A stretch of 64,000 nucleotides of DNA from Paenibacillus dendrobii (GTDB lineage Bacteria > Bacillota > Bacilli > Paenibacillales > Paenibacillaceae): NCBI RefSeq assembly GCF_009807035.1, contig NZ_WUBI01000006.1:218012-282011 (forward strand), given 5' to 3'. The notes beneath the pieces are model-generated. The model made no database searches. It was not told the origin of the DNA and saw nothing but the letters and a program-made list of their open reading frames with translations. The position numbers and the translations under genes were made by a program. Of this stretch, positions 35,116 to 43,484 are shown piece after piece (positions within the stretch are counted from its first letter, which is position 1; the number at the start of each line of letters is the position of its first letter).

Positions 35116-36240
35116 CTATTTTAATATAATCGGCAGTTCCTTCAGCGCGAACATCATCGTGCTGTCCATGCGCTCAAGCTCTTGGGAACGGTCACGGCGG
35201 AAGTTCGGGAAGCGGTCCAGCAGCGTTTCAATCGCAATTCTGGATTCGAGGCGGGCAAGCTGGGACCCCAGGCAAAAGTGAATACCGCTGCCCAATCCCA
35301 GATGCGGATTCGGATTCCGGTGGATGTTGAATTCCTCCGGCCGTTCGAATACGTCCTCATCATGGTTGGCCGATGCCATCCAAATGTGCACGAACTGGCC
35401 TTTCTTCAGTTCCTGCCCCCGCAGCACGGTGTCCTCTTTGACCTGACGGAACATCTGCTGAACCGGCGAGAAGTACCGGAACGTTTCTTCGATCGCCCCG
35501 GGGATTAACGTCCGGTCGGCGAGCAGCTGCGAACGCACTTCCGGCAGACTGTCGATCCCGAGCATGGCTGAAGAGATCAGGTTGGTTGTCGTCTCGTTGC
35601 CGGCGACAAGGAGAAGGATGCAAAAGCCGATGATTTCCATATCGCTTAATTGTTCGTTACCGATGCGGGCCTGCACCAGTTTGGTGATCAGATCATCCTG
35701 CGGATGGCGGCGGCGATCCTCGGCGATCACCGAGAAGTACTCGCTCATCTCTTCCTGGCACTGGTAATAGTTGTCCGCGTGGTCCCCGACCAGCGCATCG
35801 GACCATTCTTTGAATTTCTCCCGGTGCTCCATGGATACGCCCAACATATCTGCGATGACAGTGATGGGAAGAGGGCTGGTGAAATCGGCAACGGCATCCA
35901 TATGGCCTTTTTTCTCTGCCTCATCCAGGAGCGATGTTGTAATGGCTTTGATCTTGGGGGCAAGTGAATCGATTACGCGCGGCGTAAAAGTCTGGGAAAC
36001 CAGCTTTCGCAGCTGACGGTGTTTCGGCGGGTCCTGGCGTAGAATGCTGTATTCGAGCGGTTCCTCGGAAGAGGGGGAGCCTTGGGAAGAAAAAATCTCG
36101 TAATTCGTGAAGACTGCTTTGACATCCTCATACTTGAACACGTTCCAGACTTGTTGATTTTCGGATTCGATCACCGGGGAATCGTTGCGCATCTGTTTGA
36201 ACCAATCCAAAGACAGCAGACCGTTCTCGTTCCATTCCAT
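35116..36240 (-). CDS. cytochrome P450 (CYP107-like)
   Basis: A 374-residue soluble bacterial P450 monooxygenase. Landmarks are the oxygen-binding helix AGNETTTNLI, the ExxR pair in EETFR, and the heme loop LGLGSGIHFCLGSQLAR with the thiolate Cys. The frame is open far upstream into the TetR gene, but homology begins at MEWNENG. It uses electrons from a ferredoxin or flavodoxin partner that is not encoded nearby. An operator just upstream and a TetR gene before it indicate substrate-induced expression, likely for oxidising a hydrophobic compound. Confidence 0.93.
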   Translation of the reverse strand: MEWNENGLLSLDWFKQMRNDSPVIESENQQVWNVFKYEDVKAVFTNYEIFSSQGSPSSEEPLEYSILRQDPPKHRQLRKLVSQTFTPRVIDSLAPKIKAITTSLLDEAEKKGHMDAVADFTSPLPITVIADMLGVSMEHREKFKEWSDALVGDHADNYYQCQEEMSEYFSVIAEDRRRHPQDDLITKLVQARIGNEQLSDMEIIGFCILLLVAGNETTTNLISSAMLGIDSLPEVRSQLLADRTLIPGAIEETFRYFSPVQQMFRQVKEDTVLRGQELKKGQFVHIWMASANHDEDVFERPEEFNIHRNPNPHLGLGSGIHFCLGSQLARLESRIAIETLLDRFPNFRRDRSQELERMDSTMMFALKELPIILK

Positions 36241-36291
36241 GTTAAGGCACCGTCGCTTTCGTAAGAGATTTTTTTGAAATGAACATTTTTG

Positions 36292-36307
36292 AACTGACTG
36301 GTCAGTT
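36292..36307. promoter_or_regulatory. TetR operator before the P450 gene
   Basis: Inverted repeat AACTGAC-TG-GTCAGTT. Its core CTGACTGGTCAG is identical to the site in front of the TetR gene. Confidence 0.8.
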
Positions 36308-36331
36308 TTTTTAATCTTAAAAAAAAGCATG

Positions 36332-36910
36332 TTATTCAATAGAAATAAACATGCCTTTGGTAATGATGTTAAAGACGAAACGTTCGAGATCATCGCGCGA
36401 GTATTCATTCGGATGGCTGAGATAATAATTGCATGTGCTCTCCAGCGTGCCGATGACGCTTGCAGCCGCCAGATTCGTGTCCACGTCGGGGTGGATGAAA
36501 TTTTCGCATTTCGATTCTTCGAGAATTGAAGCCAAGAAACGGAGATGCTCACGCCGCAGCTCCTTCAACTCTTCGAGCACATCCTGTTCGATTCCGTTCG
36601 AAAGCTCGTTAAACACGATATGCGAAAAATGGCGCGATTCAAGGAATAAATCCAGGTGGTGGCGGATAATCCGCAAAATCTGTTCTTTGATCGGGAGCGG
36701 GGTGTTTAGATCCGCTTGGGTCCGCTGCATGATATCCTCAAAGCCCTCTTTCACCATCGTTTTGAACAGCTGGGATTTCGAAGGGAAATTGTAGTATAGC
36801 GTTCCTTTGGCAACTTGCGCCCGTAGGGCAATTTCGTCCATGCTGGCACGGTGGTATCCGTTTTCGGAGAATACTTCCATGGCTGCACGTAGAATTTTAT
36901 CTTTACTCAA
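36332..36910 (-). CDS. TetR-family transcriptional regulator
   Basis: A 192-residue repressor. The helix-turn-helix is at about residues 20-50 (ASMDEIALRAQVAKGTLYYNFPSKSQLF), followed by the usual helical ligand domain. The start taken is a TTG ten bases after AAAGG; an ATG eight codons upstream (36934) has no ribosome site but cannot be excluded. It precedes the P450 gene on the same strand, 91 bases apart. Matching palindromes at its own promoter and before the P450 gene point to control of both. Confidence 0.9.
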   Translation of the reverse strand: MSKDKILRAAMEVFSENGYHRASMDEIALRAQVAKGTLYYNFPSKSQLFKTMVKEGFEDIMQRTQADLNTPLPIKEQILRIIRHHLDLFLESRHFSHIVFNELSNGIEQDVLEELKELRREHLRFLASILEESKCENFIHPDVDTNLAAASVIGTLESTCNYYLSHPNEYSRDDLERFVFNIITKGMFISIE

Positions 36911-36956
36911 GGTTAATCTACCTTTCACAAGCATGATTTCGGACAAACGTTCAATC

Positions 36957-37006
36957 TGACTGGTCAGTACAAAAATAAGATACCATGTCAGGGAAAATGT
37001 GTCAAA
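36957..37006 (-). promoter_or_regulatory. promoter and operator of the TetR gene
   Basis: On the minus strand TTGACA (37006-37001), 17 bases, TATCTT (36983-36978), then the operator core CTGACTGGTCAG (36957-36968) just past the transcription start. Confidence 0.8.
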
Positions 37007-37188
37007 CAGAACTCGTGCGGATGCATCGCCGGACTTTGCTTTCATTAATTACGTTCCGTTTATTGCTTTTTCCATGTGTATCATGTACATATTGAGCATA
37101 GTGGTGTATATTTCAACTTGCTGGTTAATTAATCAGAAGAAATGGATATGACTAAACCAAGAACACTATACATTAACGGAGTGATCAA

Positions 37189-37374
37189 TTGAGTAAATCA
37201 AAAGGCAAGGGTGGAACAGGCCGAGGAACGGGTAAAAAGGGCTGGACCCGCTGGGATGCGAAAGCCCGCCGGATCAAAAGCGCCCCGAAGCCTTATACCA
37301 GTAAAGGCACGAAAAAATCCGGCGAAGCTGGTGGCGAAGGACTAGACAAAAACGACAGCGCAAAGCGCGGCTGA
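37189..37374 (+). CDS. small basic protein (DUF3934-like)
   Basis: A 61-residue lysine- and glycine-rich protein beginning SKGKGGTGRGTGKKGW. It is probably disordered at the N-terminus and soluble. The start is a TTG with GGAGTGAT six bases upstream. The pattern recalls a short Firmicutes family (DUF3934), though this is from memory. The next gene follows after 18 bases, so the two may be co-transcribed. Function unknown; nucleic-acid binding would suit the charge. Confidence 0.65.
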   Translation: MSKSKGKGGTGRGTGKKGWTRWDAKARRIKSAPKPYTSKGTKKSGEAGGEGLDKNDSAKRG

Positions 37375-37392
37375 CATTCATAAGGAGATGGC

Positions 37393-37845
37393 ATGCAATT
37401 GGAGAATACAGAACCGGAAGTGAACGTGGCAAGTGATTTGCCGGAAAATTACAACGAGCTGAAAAATTCAGCGAACCGCACGGCAAACTGGAGAGAGCGT
37501 CTGGAAGCGGTCGAGCAGCTGGGACAATGGAAAAGCCAGCAATCCATCGATATTCTGAAACGCAGATTGGATACAGATCCGGTTTACCAGGTGCAGGAGG
37601 CAGCTTATGAGAAGCTGAGCGCATGGGGAGAAGAGGTTGAGAAACCGAGCCGCAGCAAGTATGATGTGGTTAAGGGCATTCAGAAAATTCTCTTGCGTGT
37701 GAAGAAAAGCCTTCCTAGAAACCACTCATATGAAGAGTTCAAGGAAAAGCTGAAAAAGATGAGAATCGACGTATACGACACGTACGAAGGGGATAAAGGC
37801 GCTGATTTTGATACATGGCTTGAAGGCATGTGGAAATCTCTATAG
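37393..37845 (+). CDS. HEAT-repeat domain protein
   Basis: A 150-residue helical protein. The middle holds one HEAT-like pair (WRERLEAVEQLGQWKSQQSIDILKRRL and DPVYQVQEAAYEKLSAWG). The second half, with KGIQKILLRVKKSLPRNHSYEEF and a closing DFDTWLEGMWKSL, looks like a conserved family-specific domain. AAGGAGA gives a good ribosome site. A scaffold or binding role is likely; no enzyme motif is seen. Confidence 0.8.
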   Translation: MQLENTEPEVNVASDLPENYNELKNSANRTANWRERLEAVEQLGQWKSQQSIDILKRRLDTDPVYQVQEAAYEKLSAWGEEVEKPSRSKYDVVKGIQKILLRVKKSLPRNHSYEEFKEKLKKMRIDVYDTYEGDKGADFDTWLEGMWKSL

Positions 37846-37896
37846 GGTTAACCCAATATAATATTTAGGAGTGGTATTCTGAGAAAGCAAAAACCA

Positions 37897-38184
37897 ATGT
37901 CATTTGACGATCTGTTGAAAGAGCTGCAAGGACAAAAAACGGTCCAGGAAGATCCCGATCACGTACCGCTGAACGAATTGTTTCATGAGTCGTTTATGCG
38001 GAAGCATTCTTCCTCCAATAGTTTTGGGGAGTTCGTGGAGAAGGGCAATTTCCAGATCGAGACCTATGAAGATATCGATAACATCCCTGACGAGTTGTTT
38101 GACCGGCACATTTCCAGAGAAACCGACTTCGCGGACTGGAAATCCATGTTGGATCAAGCCAATGCGGAGTATAAAGGGAAGTAA
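37897..38184 (+). CDS. hypothetical acidic protein
   Basis: A 95-residue acidic protein (MSFDDLLKELQGQ start, EDIDNIPDELFDRHI in the middle) without signal peptide or known domain. The ATG is 22 bases after the AGGAGTGG ribosome site, which is too far; an in-frame CTG at 37879 has correct spacing and may be the real start, adding RKQKP. It follows the HEAT-repeat gene and ends at a terminator. Confidence 0.65.
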   Translation: MSFDDLLKELQGQKTVQEDPDHVPLNELFHESFMRKHSSSNSFGEFVEKGNFQIETYEDIDNIPDELFDRHISRETDFADWKSMLDQANAEYKGK

Positions 38185-38229
38185 GAGGACGTTCTGCGTC
38201 TAAAGCATTGATGAAAAGAGATAAAGAGT

Positions 38230-38255
38230 GCATCCGGTACCGGATGCGCTTTTTT
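38230..38255 (+). terminator. Rho-independent terminator
   Basis: GCATCCG-GTAC-CGGATGC hairpin followed by six Ts. Confidence 0.85.
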
Positions 38256-38374
38256 GACATAAAGAGGGGATTTCATCAGTAACTTGGGCAGAGAGCTTGT
38301 CCAGTAGACTGAATCAAATCAATATTGTTAAAATGAAGAAACGCATAAGACCAATAATAATCGGAGTGATCGTT

Positions 38375-39304
38375 ATGCTGGAACTTTCTATGGAGCGTCC
38401 CGAGGAGCTAGTGAAGGTAACCCATGCACTCTCGACGGGACTAAGGCTGAAAATGATGGAATTGCTGAATACCCGGAGAATGAATGTGGCCGAGCTGGCG
38501 GAAGCTTTGGGTATCCCCGTCTCGACGGCAGCATCGAACGTGAAGGTGCTCGAACAGGCGAAACTGATCGAGACGGAGCTGCTGCCTGCATCGCGCGGCG
38601 CAATGAAAGTATGCAGCCGTATGTATGACGATATTAAAATTAATATGAATGTTCCGAATCGTAAAGGAAGCGATCCTAACGAATGCTACGAAATTGAAAT
38701 CCCCATCGGCAGCTTCACCGCTTGTGAAGTGGCTCCGACCTGCGGCATGGTCAGTGAGGAAGGTCCGATTATCGTTGAAGATTCGCCTTCGGGATTTTTT
38801 CATCCCAACCGGTTCCGCGCTCAGCTGGTTTGGCTTCGCAAAGGATATCTCGAATATCGTTATCCGCTTGAAATTCCGCAGGGCGCACAGATTCGAATGA
38901 TAGAGTTCTCGATGGAAATATGCTCTGAAGCGCCCAATTATGATAATGACTGGCCATCGGATATTACGTTATGGATCAATGGCATTGAGATTGGCACTTG
39001 GACGTCACCTGGCGATTTCGGCGGGCGGCGCGGAAAGCTGAACCCGGCTTGGTGGAGCGACAGCGGTACGCAGTTTGGTTCCCTCAAAACGTGGAGCGTG
39101 GACGACCAGCGGAGCACGCTGGATCAGAACGAGACTTCTTCAGTTACGTTGGATCAGCTGGATCTGACAGGCCGAAGCTATGTGGATATGCGGATCGGGG
39201 TAAAGGAAGAGGCCGAGTTCAAAGGCGGAATGAACCTTTTCGGAAAGCGGTTTGGAGATTATGAGCAGGATTTGATCATGAAAATTCACTATACGTCAGG
39301 CTGA
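38375..39304 (+). CDS. ArsR-type regulator with C-terminal sandwich domain
   Basis: A 309-residue protein. Residues 10-80 form a winged helix of the ArsR type (STGLRLKMMELLNTRRMNVAELAEALGIPVSTAASNVKVLEQAKLI). The remaining 220 residues are beta-rich with many Trp and Asp (WPSDITLWINGIEIGTWTSPGDFGGRRG), resembling a galactose-binding-like fold. The ATG after CGGAGTGATC is used; the frame is open 26 codons further upstream without support. It is followed by a GH2 gene, so it may be a sugar-sensing regulator of that enzyme. Confidence 0.82.
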   Translation: MLELSMERPEELVKVTHALSTGLRLKMMELLNTRRMNVAELAEALGIPVSTAASNVKVLEQAKLIETELLPASRGAMKVCSRMYDDIKINMNVPNRKGSDPNECYEIEIPIGSFTACEVAPTCGMVSEEGPIIVEDSPSGFFHPNRFRAQLVWLRKGYLEYRYPLEIPQGAQIRMIEFSMEICSEAPNYDNDWPSDITLWINGIEIGTWTSPGDFGGRRGKLNPAWWSDSGTQFGSLKTWSVDDQRSTLDQNETSSVTLDQLDLTGRSYVDMRIGVKEEAEFKGGMNLFGKRFGDYEQDLIMKIHYTSG

Positions 39305-39442
39305 GCTTGCTGCGAAGAGCAGAAGCTCTTTTTTTGTTGGCACGCATTGACTTTTGGAATGAGGGGCCCTATTCTGAAACTATTAATACAATAATTTTGT
39401 AATAAAACAATATTTATGTATGAAAAGGAGTGCAGATGGATC

Positions 39443-41212
39443 ATGACGACTCTCAAGTACATCAAGGATTACCCGAGGCCGCAATTCGTCCGGGATGCAT
39501 GGCAAAGCCTGAATGGAGAATGGGAATTCCGCTTCGATGACGCCAATGTGGGCGAGAAAGAGAACTGGCAGGAGGACCTGCAGGGCGACTTGAAGATTCA
39601 AGTGCCTTTTACATATGAAACGCAGGCCAGCGGGATCGGTGAAGAAGCCTTTCATCCCTACGTATGGTATCAGCGCGATCTGCAGCTGCCGCAGAATGTG
39701 CAGAGTCAGCGGGTGAGACTGAATTTTCAGGCGGTTGATTATGTGGCTAAAGTCTGGGTAAATGGCCGCTTTGCCGGGCAGCATCAAGGCGGGTACGCCG
39801 CATTTTCATTCGATATCACGGATTATTTGAAGCAGGACGCAGGCGCCCCGAACCGGATCGTGGTGAAAGCGGAAGATAGTCAGAGCTGCACGCAGCCGCG
39901 GGGAAAACAGCGGTGGGTGGATCAAAATTTCGAATGCTTTTATGTGCAAACGACGGGGATTTGGCAAAGCGTATGGATCGAGTATACGCCTGCTTCCTAC
40001 ATTCAGGCCGTTAAAATCACACCGGATCTGGATAACCGTTCGGTCCGGTTCGAGTATCAAACCCATAAGGCAGCGGCTGCTTCCTCTTCGCTTCGGTTGG
40101 AGACACGGATTAGCTACCAGAATAAGACGCTCAAGCAGGCACAGCTTCACATCGATCGTCCATGGCTGCAATTGGACGTGGATTTAACGCATGAAGTGAA
40201 TGGGCCGTGGAAGATCATCGCCTGGTCGCCGCAAGCACCGAATCTGTACGATGTAGAGTTTATTTTATATGAGAATGACGTCGTGATCGACCGGGTGTAT
40301 TCCTATTTTGGACTGCGCAAAATCTCGATTGAACAAGGGAAGGTACTGCTAAACAATACGCCGGTGTATCAAAGGCTGATTCTGGATCAAGGTTATTGGC
40401 CAGGGAGCCATTTGACTCCGCCATCGGAAGAAGCGCTTATCGAAGATATCGATGCGATTCTCGCCATGGGGTATAACGGCGTCCGCAAGCATATGAAAAT
40501 CGAGGATGCCAGATTCCTGTACTGGTGCGATGTGAAAGGGTTGCTGGTTTGGTCGGAGATGGCAGCGACGTTTGAGTTTAACGATGAGGCAGTGGAGAAC
40601 TTCACGAAGGAATGGACGGAAATCGTAAGACAGCAGTATAATCATCCGTCGATCGTGACCTGGGTTCCGTTTAATGAGTCCTGGGGCATTCCGCAGATTT
40701 TAACGCATCGGAAGCAGCAGCAGTTCACCGAAGCCGTCTACCATCTGACCAAGTCCATCGATCCGCATCGCCCGGTGATCGTGAACGATGGGTGGGAGCA
40801 TACGGTTAGCGATATCATTACCCTGCATGATTACGAGGAAAAGGGGCAAGCATTGCTGGATCGGTATGCGGACCCCAAGACGCTGCTTGGCGGAGGCATT
40901 TCGTTCAACAACTGGAAGTACGCCATGGCGCAGGGATACGAATACCGCGGGCAGCCGGTGATAGTCAGCGAATTCGGGGGAATTGCCTTCCAGTCTGCGA
41001 CCGGCTGGGGTTACGGCAATCAGGTATCCGGCGAGGAAGCTTTTATCGAGAGGTTCCGGAGTATCACGCAGGCGATTAAAGACATCGATTATATCTGCGG
41101 GTACTGCTATACCCAAATTACGGATGTCCAGCAGGAAGTGAACGGTCTTCTTACGGAGGATCGGCAGCCTAAGATTCCATTGGATGTGATAAAAGAGATC
41201 AACCTGTCTTAG
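39443..41212 (+). CDS. glycoside hydrolase family 2 (beta-galactosidase/glucuronidase-like)
   Basis: A 589-residue cytoplasmic enzyme with the standard three domains: N-terminal sugar-binding domain (SLNGEWEFRFDD to DITDYLKQ), an Ig-like domain, and a TIM barrel from about residue 285. Acid/base E412 lies in TWVPFNESWG and nucleophile E510 in VIVSEFGG. The length fits the shorter GH2 enzymes that act on beta-galactosides or beta-glucuronides; specificity cannot be chosen from sequence. It follows the ArsR-type gene by 138 bases. Confidence 0.92.
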   Translation: MTTLKYIKDYPRPQFVRDAWQSLNGEWEFRFDDANVGEKENWQEDLQGDLKIQVPFTYETQASGIGEEAFHPYVWYQRDLQLPQNVQSQRVRLNFQAVDYVAKVWVNGRFAGQHQGGYAAFSFDITDYLKQDAGAPNRIVVKAEDSQSCTQPRGKQRWVDQNFECFYVQTTGIWQSVWIEYTPASYIQAVKITPDLDNRSVRFEYQTHKAAAASSSLRLETRISYQNKTLKQAQLHIDRPWLQLDVDLTHEVNGPWKIIAWSPQAPNLYDVEFILYENDVVIDRVYSYFGLRKISIEQGKVLLNNTPVYQRLILDQGYWPGSHLTPPSEEALIEDIDAILAMGYNGVRKHMKIEDARFLYWCDVKGLLVWSEMAATFEFNDEAVENFTKEWTEIVRQQYNHPSIVTWVPFNESWGIPQILTHRKQQQFTEAVYHLTKSIDPHRPVIVNDGWEHTVSDIITLHDYEEKGQALLDRYADPKTLLGGGISFNNWKYAMAQGYEYRGQPVIVSEFGGIAFQSATGWGYGNQVSGEEAFIERFRSITQAIKDIDYICGYCYTQITDVQQEVNGLLTEDRQPKIPLDVIKEINLS

Positions 41213-41240
41213 AACCGTCCTCAAAAATAGAACTTATTCG

Positions 41241-41278
41241 GGAAAGCCTGATCTGATGGTTGTCGGATCAGGCTTTCC
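41241..41278 (+). terminator. strong hairpin after the GH2 gene
   Basis: GGAAAGCCTGATC pairs perfectly with GATCAGGCTTTCC. The T tract after it is poor, so termination may be weak. The rest of 41213-41566 is leader and promoter sequence. Confidence 0.6.
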
Positions 41279-41347
41279 TATGCTCAAGCGTAACAATGTC
41301 CACCCTTTAGAACAATCCCGACCCTATTTTTCGTAAAAATCGTAACA

Positions 41348-41428
41348 TTGTTCCCCAAAAGCATGCCGATTTTCGGTTCAAGGACCCATCCATACATATT
41401 ACACTTGTGAAAAAAGAAAGCCCTTACA
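41348..41428 (+). promoter_or_regulatory. promoter module of the Asp-box glycosidase
   Basis: TTGTTCCC (41348-41355), CGGTTC (41374-41379), -35-like TTCAAG (41377-41382), 17 bases, -10-like TACACT (41400-41405), then a cre-like AGAAAGCCCTTACA (41415-41428) at the start of the transcript. The same elements at the same distances precede the lipoprotein gene at 43485. Confidence 0.65.
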
Positions 41429-41566
41429 TATAGATTGGAACGATCGGCTGGTCATGCTGCGGCTAGGGCGCCTGAGACGGGAGGTGAGGAATTAAACGGT
41501 TCATTGCAAGGAGTAAATTGGTATTCACCTAAATCGCAATTCAATCCAGTTCAGGAGGGAAATCAT

Positions 41567-43213
41567 TTGAAGCGAAAACTATTTACCTCGTTTGCCGGTT
41601 TTTTGTGCTTGATCATGATGTTTGCAGCAATCCCGGCCTTTGCCGCGGCCAATGGCCCGATTGTCTGGGGCTCCTCGTCCACCATCACGGACATCAAAAC
41701 ATTCGCGGATGCCGGGACTGACGCACGGGGCCTGAGACCGGGCACTTTCGGGGCCGAGTATGCGCGCATGGTGAAGCTGGCGAACGGAGATTGGCTGGCT
41801 GTTGCCGCCATTTACGATAATAACGGATACACCAAAGTCTCCTGGGGCGGAACGCGGCTTCAAGTATTCCGCAGCACGGACAACTGTCGCACATGGTCGC
41901 TTGCAGCTACCTTATGGGAAGACGGACGCGACCTGGATAACGGTCAGCTCCTTCAATTGCCTAACGGGGATATCCTGCTCGCCATGCGATCCGTGCGTTG
42001 GCAGGAATCGTACCAGATCAGAGTCTATAAGAGCGTGAACGGAGGCTCCAACTGGAACTACCTGAGTACCATCGACGAGAATACCGGTGCCCCTGGATCG
42101 CTGGGGAATCCGGACAAGGGCGTATATGAGCCGCATATGCAGCTTCTGAATGACGGATCGGTTGCCGTTATGTATGCGAATGAAAAGCATGTCACCGAGA
42201 ATCCCTCCTATAGCCAGTTGATTTCCGAGAAGATTTCCACGAATGGCGGGGCCAGCTGGGGGAATGAGATCTACGTCGCGTGGGATCCGGCCAACGCGGG
42301 CGCTCGCCCGGGCATGCCGGTATGGACGAAGATGACCAATGGGCAGTATATCGTCACGTTTGAAGTCTGCGGTACCCAGAACTGCGAAATTTTCACCAAA
42401 AAAAGCACGGACGGGAAGACTTGGGCGAGTGGCATCGGAACGAAGGTATCCACGAATCAGCATGGCGGACCGTATGTCCTGTCGCTCAGCGACGGCCGGC
42501 TTGTCCTCAGCTCCAACTCCAATGTGCTCTCGCTCAGCAATGATTATGGAGCAACGTGGTACAACAACGATATTCCCGCGTTCGGAAACTCGTGGTGGGG
42601 CGCTCTCTACCAGACCGGACCCAATGAAATCGCCATGGTCAATTCCGTGGAGCGAAGCATCGGCGGACATAATGTTCAGGTCAAGTTTGGCACTTTAACG
42701 AGTTCATACGCGAATGATTTTGCCGCGAATGACAATGGCTGGGTCCACTATGGCGGAACGTGGTCTGTCAGCGGAGGCACCTATAACCTGAATTCTGTGA
42801 ATGCGGATAAATCGGTGCTTACGCCGTATCCATCCAAGATGAGTTATACCCTTGAAGGGGATATCAAGTTGAATAATGCAGGTCAAGGAAGCTTGATCTT
42901 CAACGTGACGAAACCATCGGCCGGGGCGGATCAGCAGTCCGGTTACGGGGCGGGCATCGATTCTACGGGAACCGTCTGGTTAGGACGCTTTAACAATAGC
43001 TGGACACAGCTTCAATCGGTGAACACGGCCATCGCAACCAACACGTGGTACCATATGAAGGTGGTCGTGAACAGCGGAAACATCAAAGTGTATGTCGGAG
43101 ATATGACGACGCCCAAAATCAGCTATAATGATGCCGTATATACCGGCGGCACGATTGGCGTACGCGGAGGATTCAACAACAGCGTCAGCTTCGACAATAT
43201 TAATCTGAATTAG
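41567..43213 (+). CDS. secreted Asp-box (sialidase-fold) glycosidase, GH93-like
   Basis: A 548-residue exported enzyme. The start is a TTG seven bases after AGGAGGG; an upstream frame extension is not used. A signal peptide ends near AAIPAFAAA. A six-bladed propeller follows with several Asp boxes (STDNCRTW, SVNGGSNW, STNGGASW, STDGKTW, SNDYGATW), as in sialidases and GH93 exo-arabinanases; the closest feel is GH93. The last 170 residues form a concanavalin-like binding module (YTLEGDIKLNNAG to FDNINLN). It probably trims arabinan or a similar polymer outside the cell. It shares a promoter layout with the next gene. Confidence 0.8.
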   Translation: MKRKLFTSFAGFLCLIMMFAAIPAFAAANGPIVWGSSSTITDIKTFADAGTDARGLRPGTFGAEYARMVKLANGDWLAVAAIYDNNGYTKVSWGGTRLQVFRSTDNCRTWSLAATLWEDGRDLDNGQLLQLPNGDILLAMRSVRWQESYQIRVYKSVNGGSNWNYLSTIDENTGAPGSLGNPDKGVYEPHMQLLNDGSVAVMYANEKHVTENPSYSQLISEKISTNGGASWGNEIYVAWDPANAGARPGMPVWTKMTNGQYIVTFEVCGTQNCEIFTKKSTDGKTWASGIGTKVSTNQHGGPYVLSLSDGRLVLSSNSNVLSLSNDYGATWYNNDIPAFGNSWWGALYQTGPNEIAMVNSVERSIGGHNVQVKFGTLTSSYANDFAANDNGWVHYGGTWSVSGGTYNLNSVNADKSVLTPYPSKMSYTLEGDIKLNNAGQGSLIFNVTKPSAGADQQSGYGAGIDSTGTVWLGRFNNSWTQLQSVNTAIATNTWYHMKVVVNSGNIKVYVGDMTTPKISYNDAVYTGGTIGVRGGFNNSVSFDNINLN

Positions 43214-43222
43214 ATCGAACAC

Positions 43223-43249
43223 AAAAGAGCCCTTCAAGGGCTCTTTTTC
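43223..43249 (+). terminator. Rho-independent terminator
   Basis: AAAAGAGCCC pairs perfectly with GGGCTCTTTT around TTCAA. Confidence 0.9.
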
Positions 43250-43346
43250 TGTTCCATCTCATAATGCCTGTTGTATACCTTACGTTTTGACACCTACCTT
43301 AACATCGTCTACCTATAGAGGCACCAGGGAAAAAAACATCTGTGAT

Positions 43347-43427
43347 TTGTTCCCTAAGGATCGGCTTTTTGTCGGTTCTTGCACGGCTCCGATCCAGGTA
43401 AAGTAAGTGTTGAAGAAAGCACTTACA
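43347..43427 (+). promoter_or_regulatory. promoter module of the importer 2 lipoprotein
   Basis: TTGTTCCC (43347-43354), CGGTTC (43373-43378), -35-like TTCTTG (43376-43381), 17 bases, -10-like TAAAGT (43399-43404), cre-like AGAAAGCACTTACA (43414-43427). A GTAAGTG/CACTTAC inverted repeat (43403-43426) overlaps the start region. Confidence 0.65.
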
Positions 43428-43484
43428 TAAAAAATGAAAGGGCTTTCCCAAGCAAATACTTTTGCACGAGAGGGTTGGTCAAAT

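Noticed and set aside
36241..36552. N-terminal extension of the P450 frame
   Set aside because: The extra 104 codons overlap the TetR gene and the operator and show no P450 homology.
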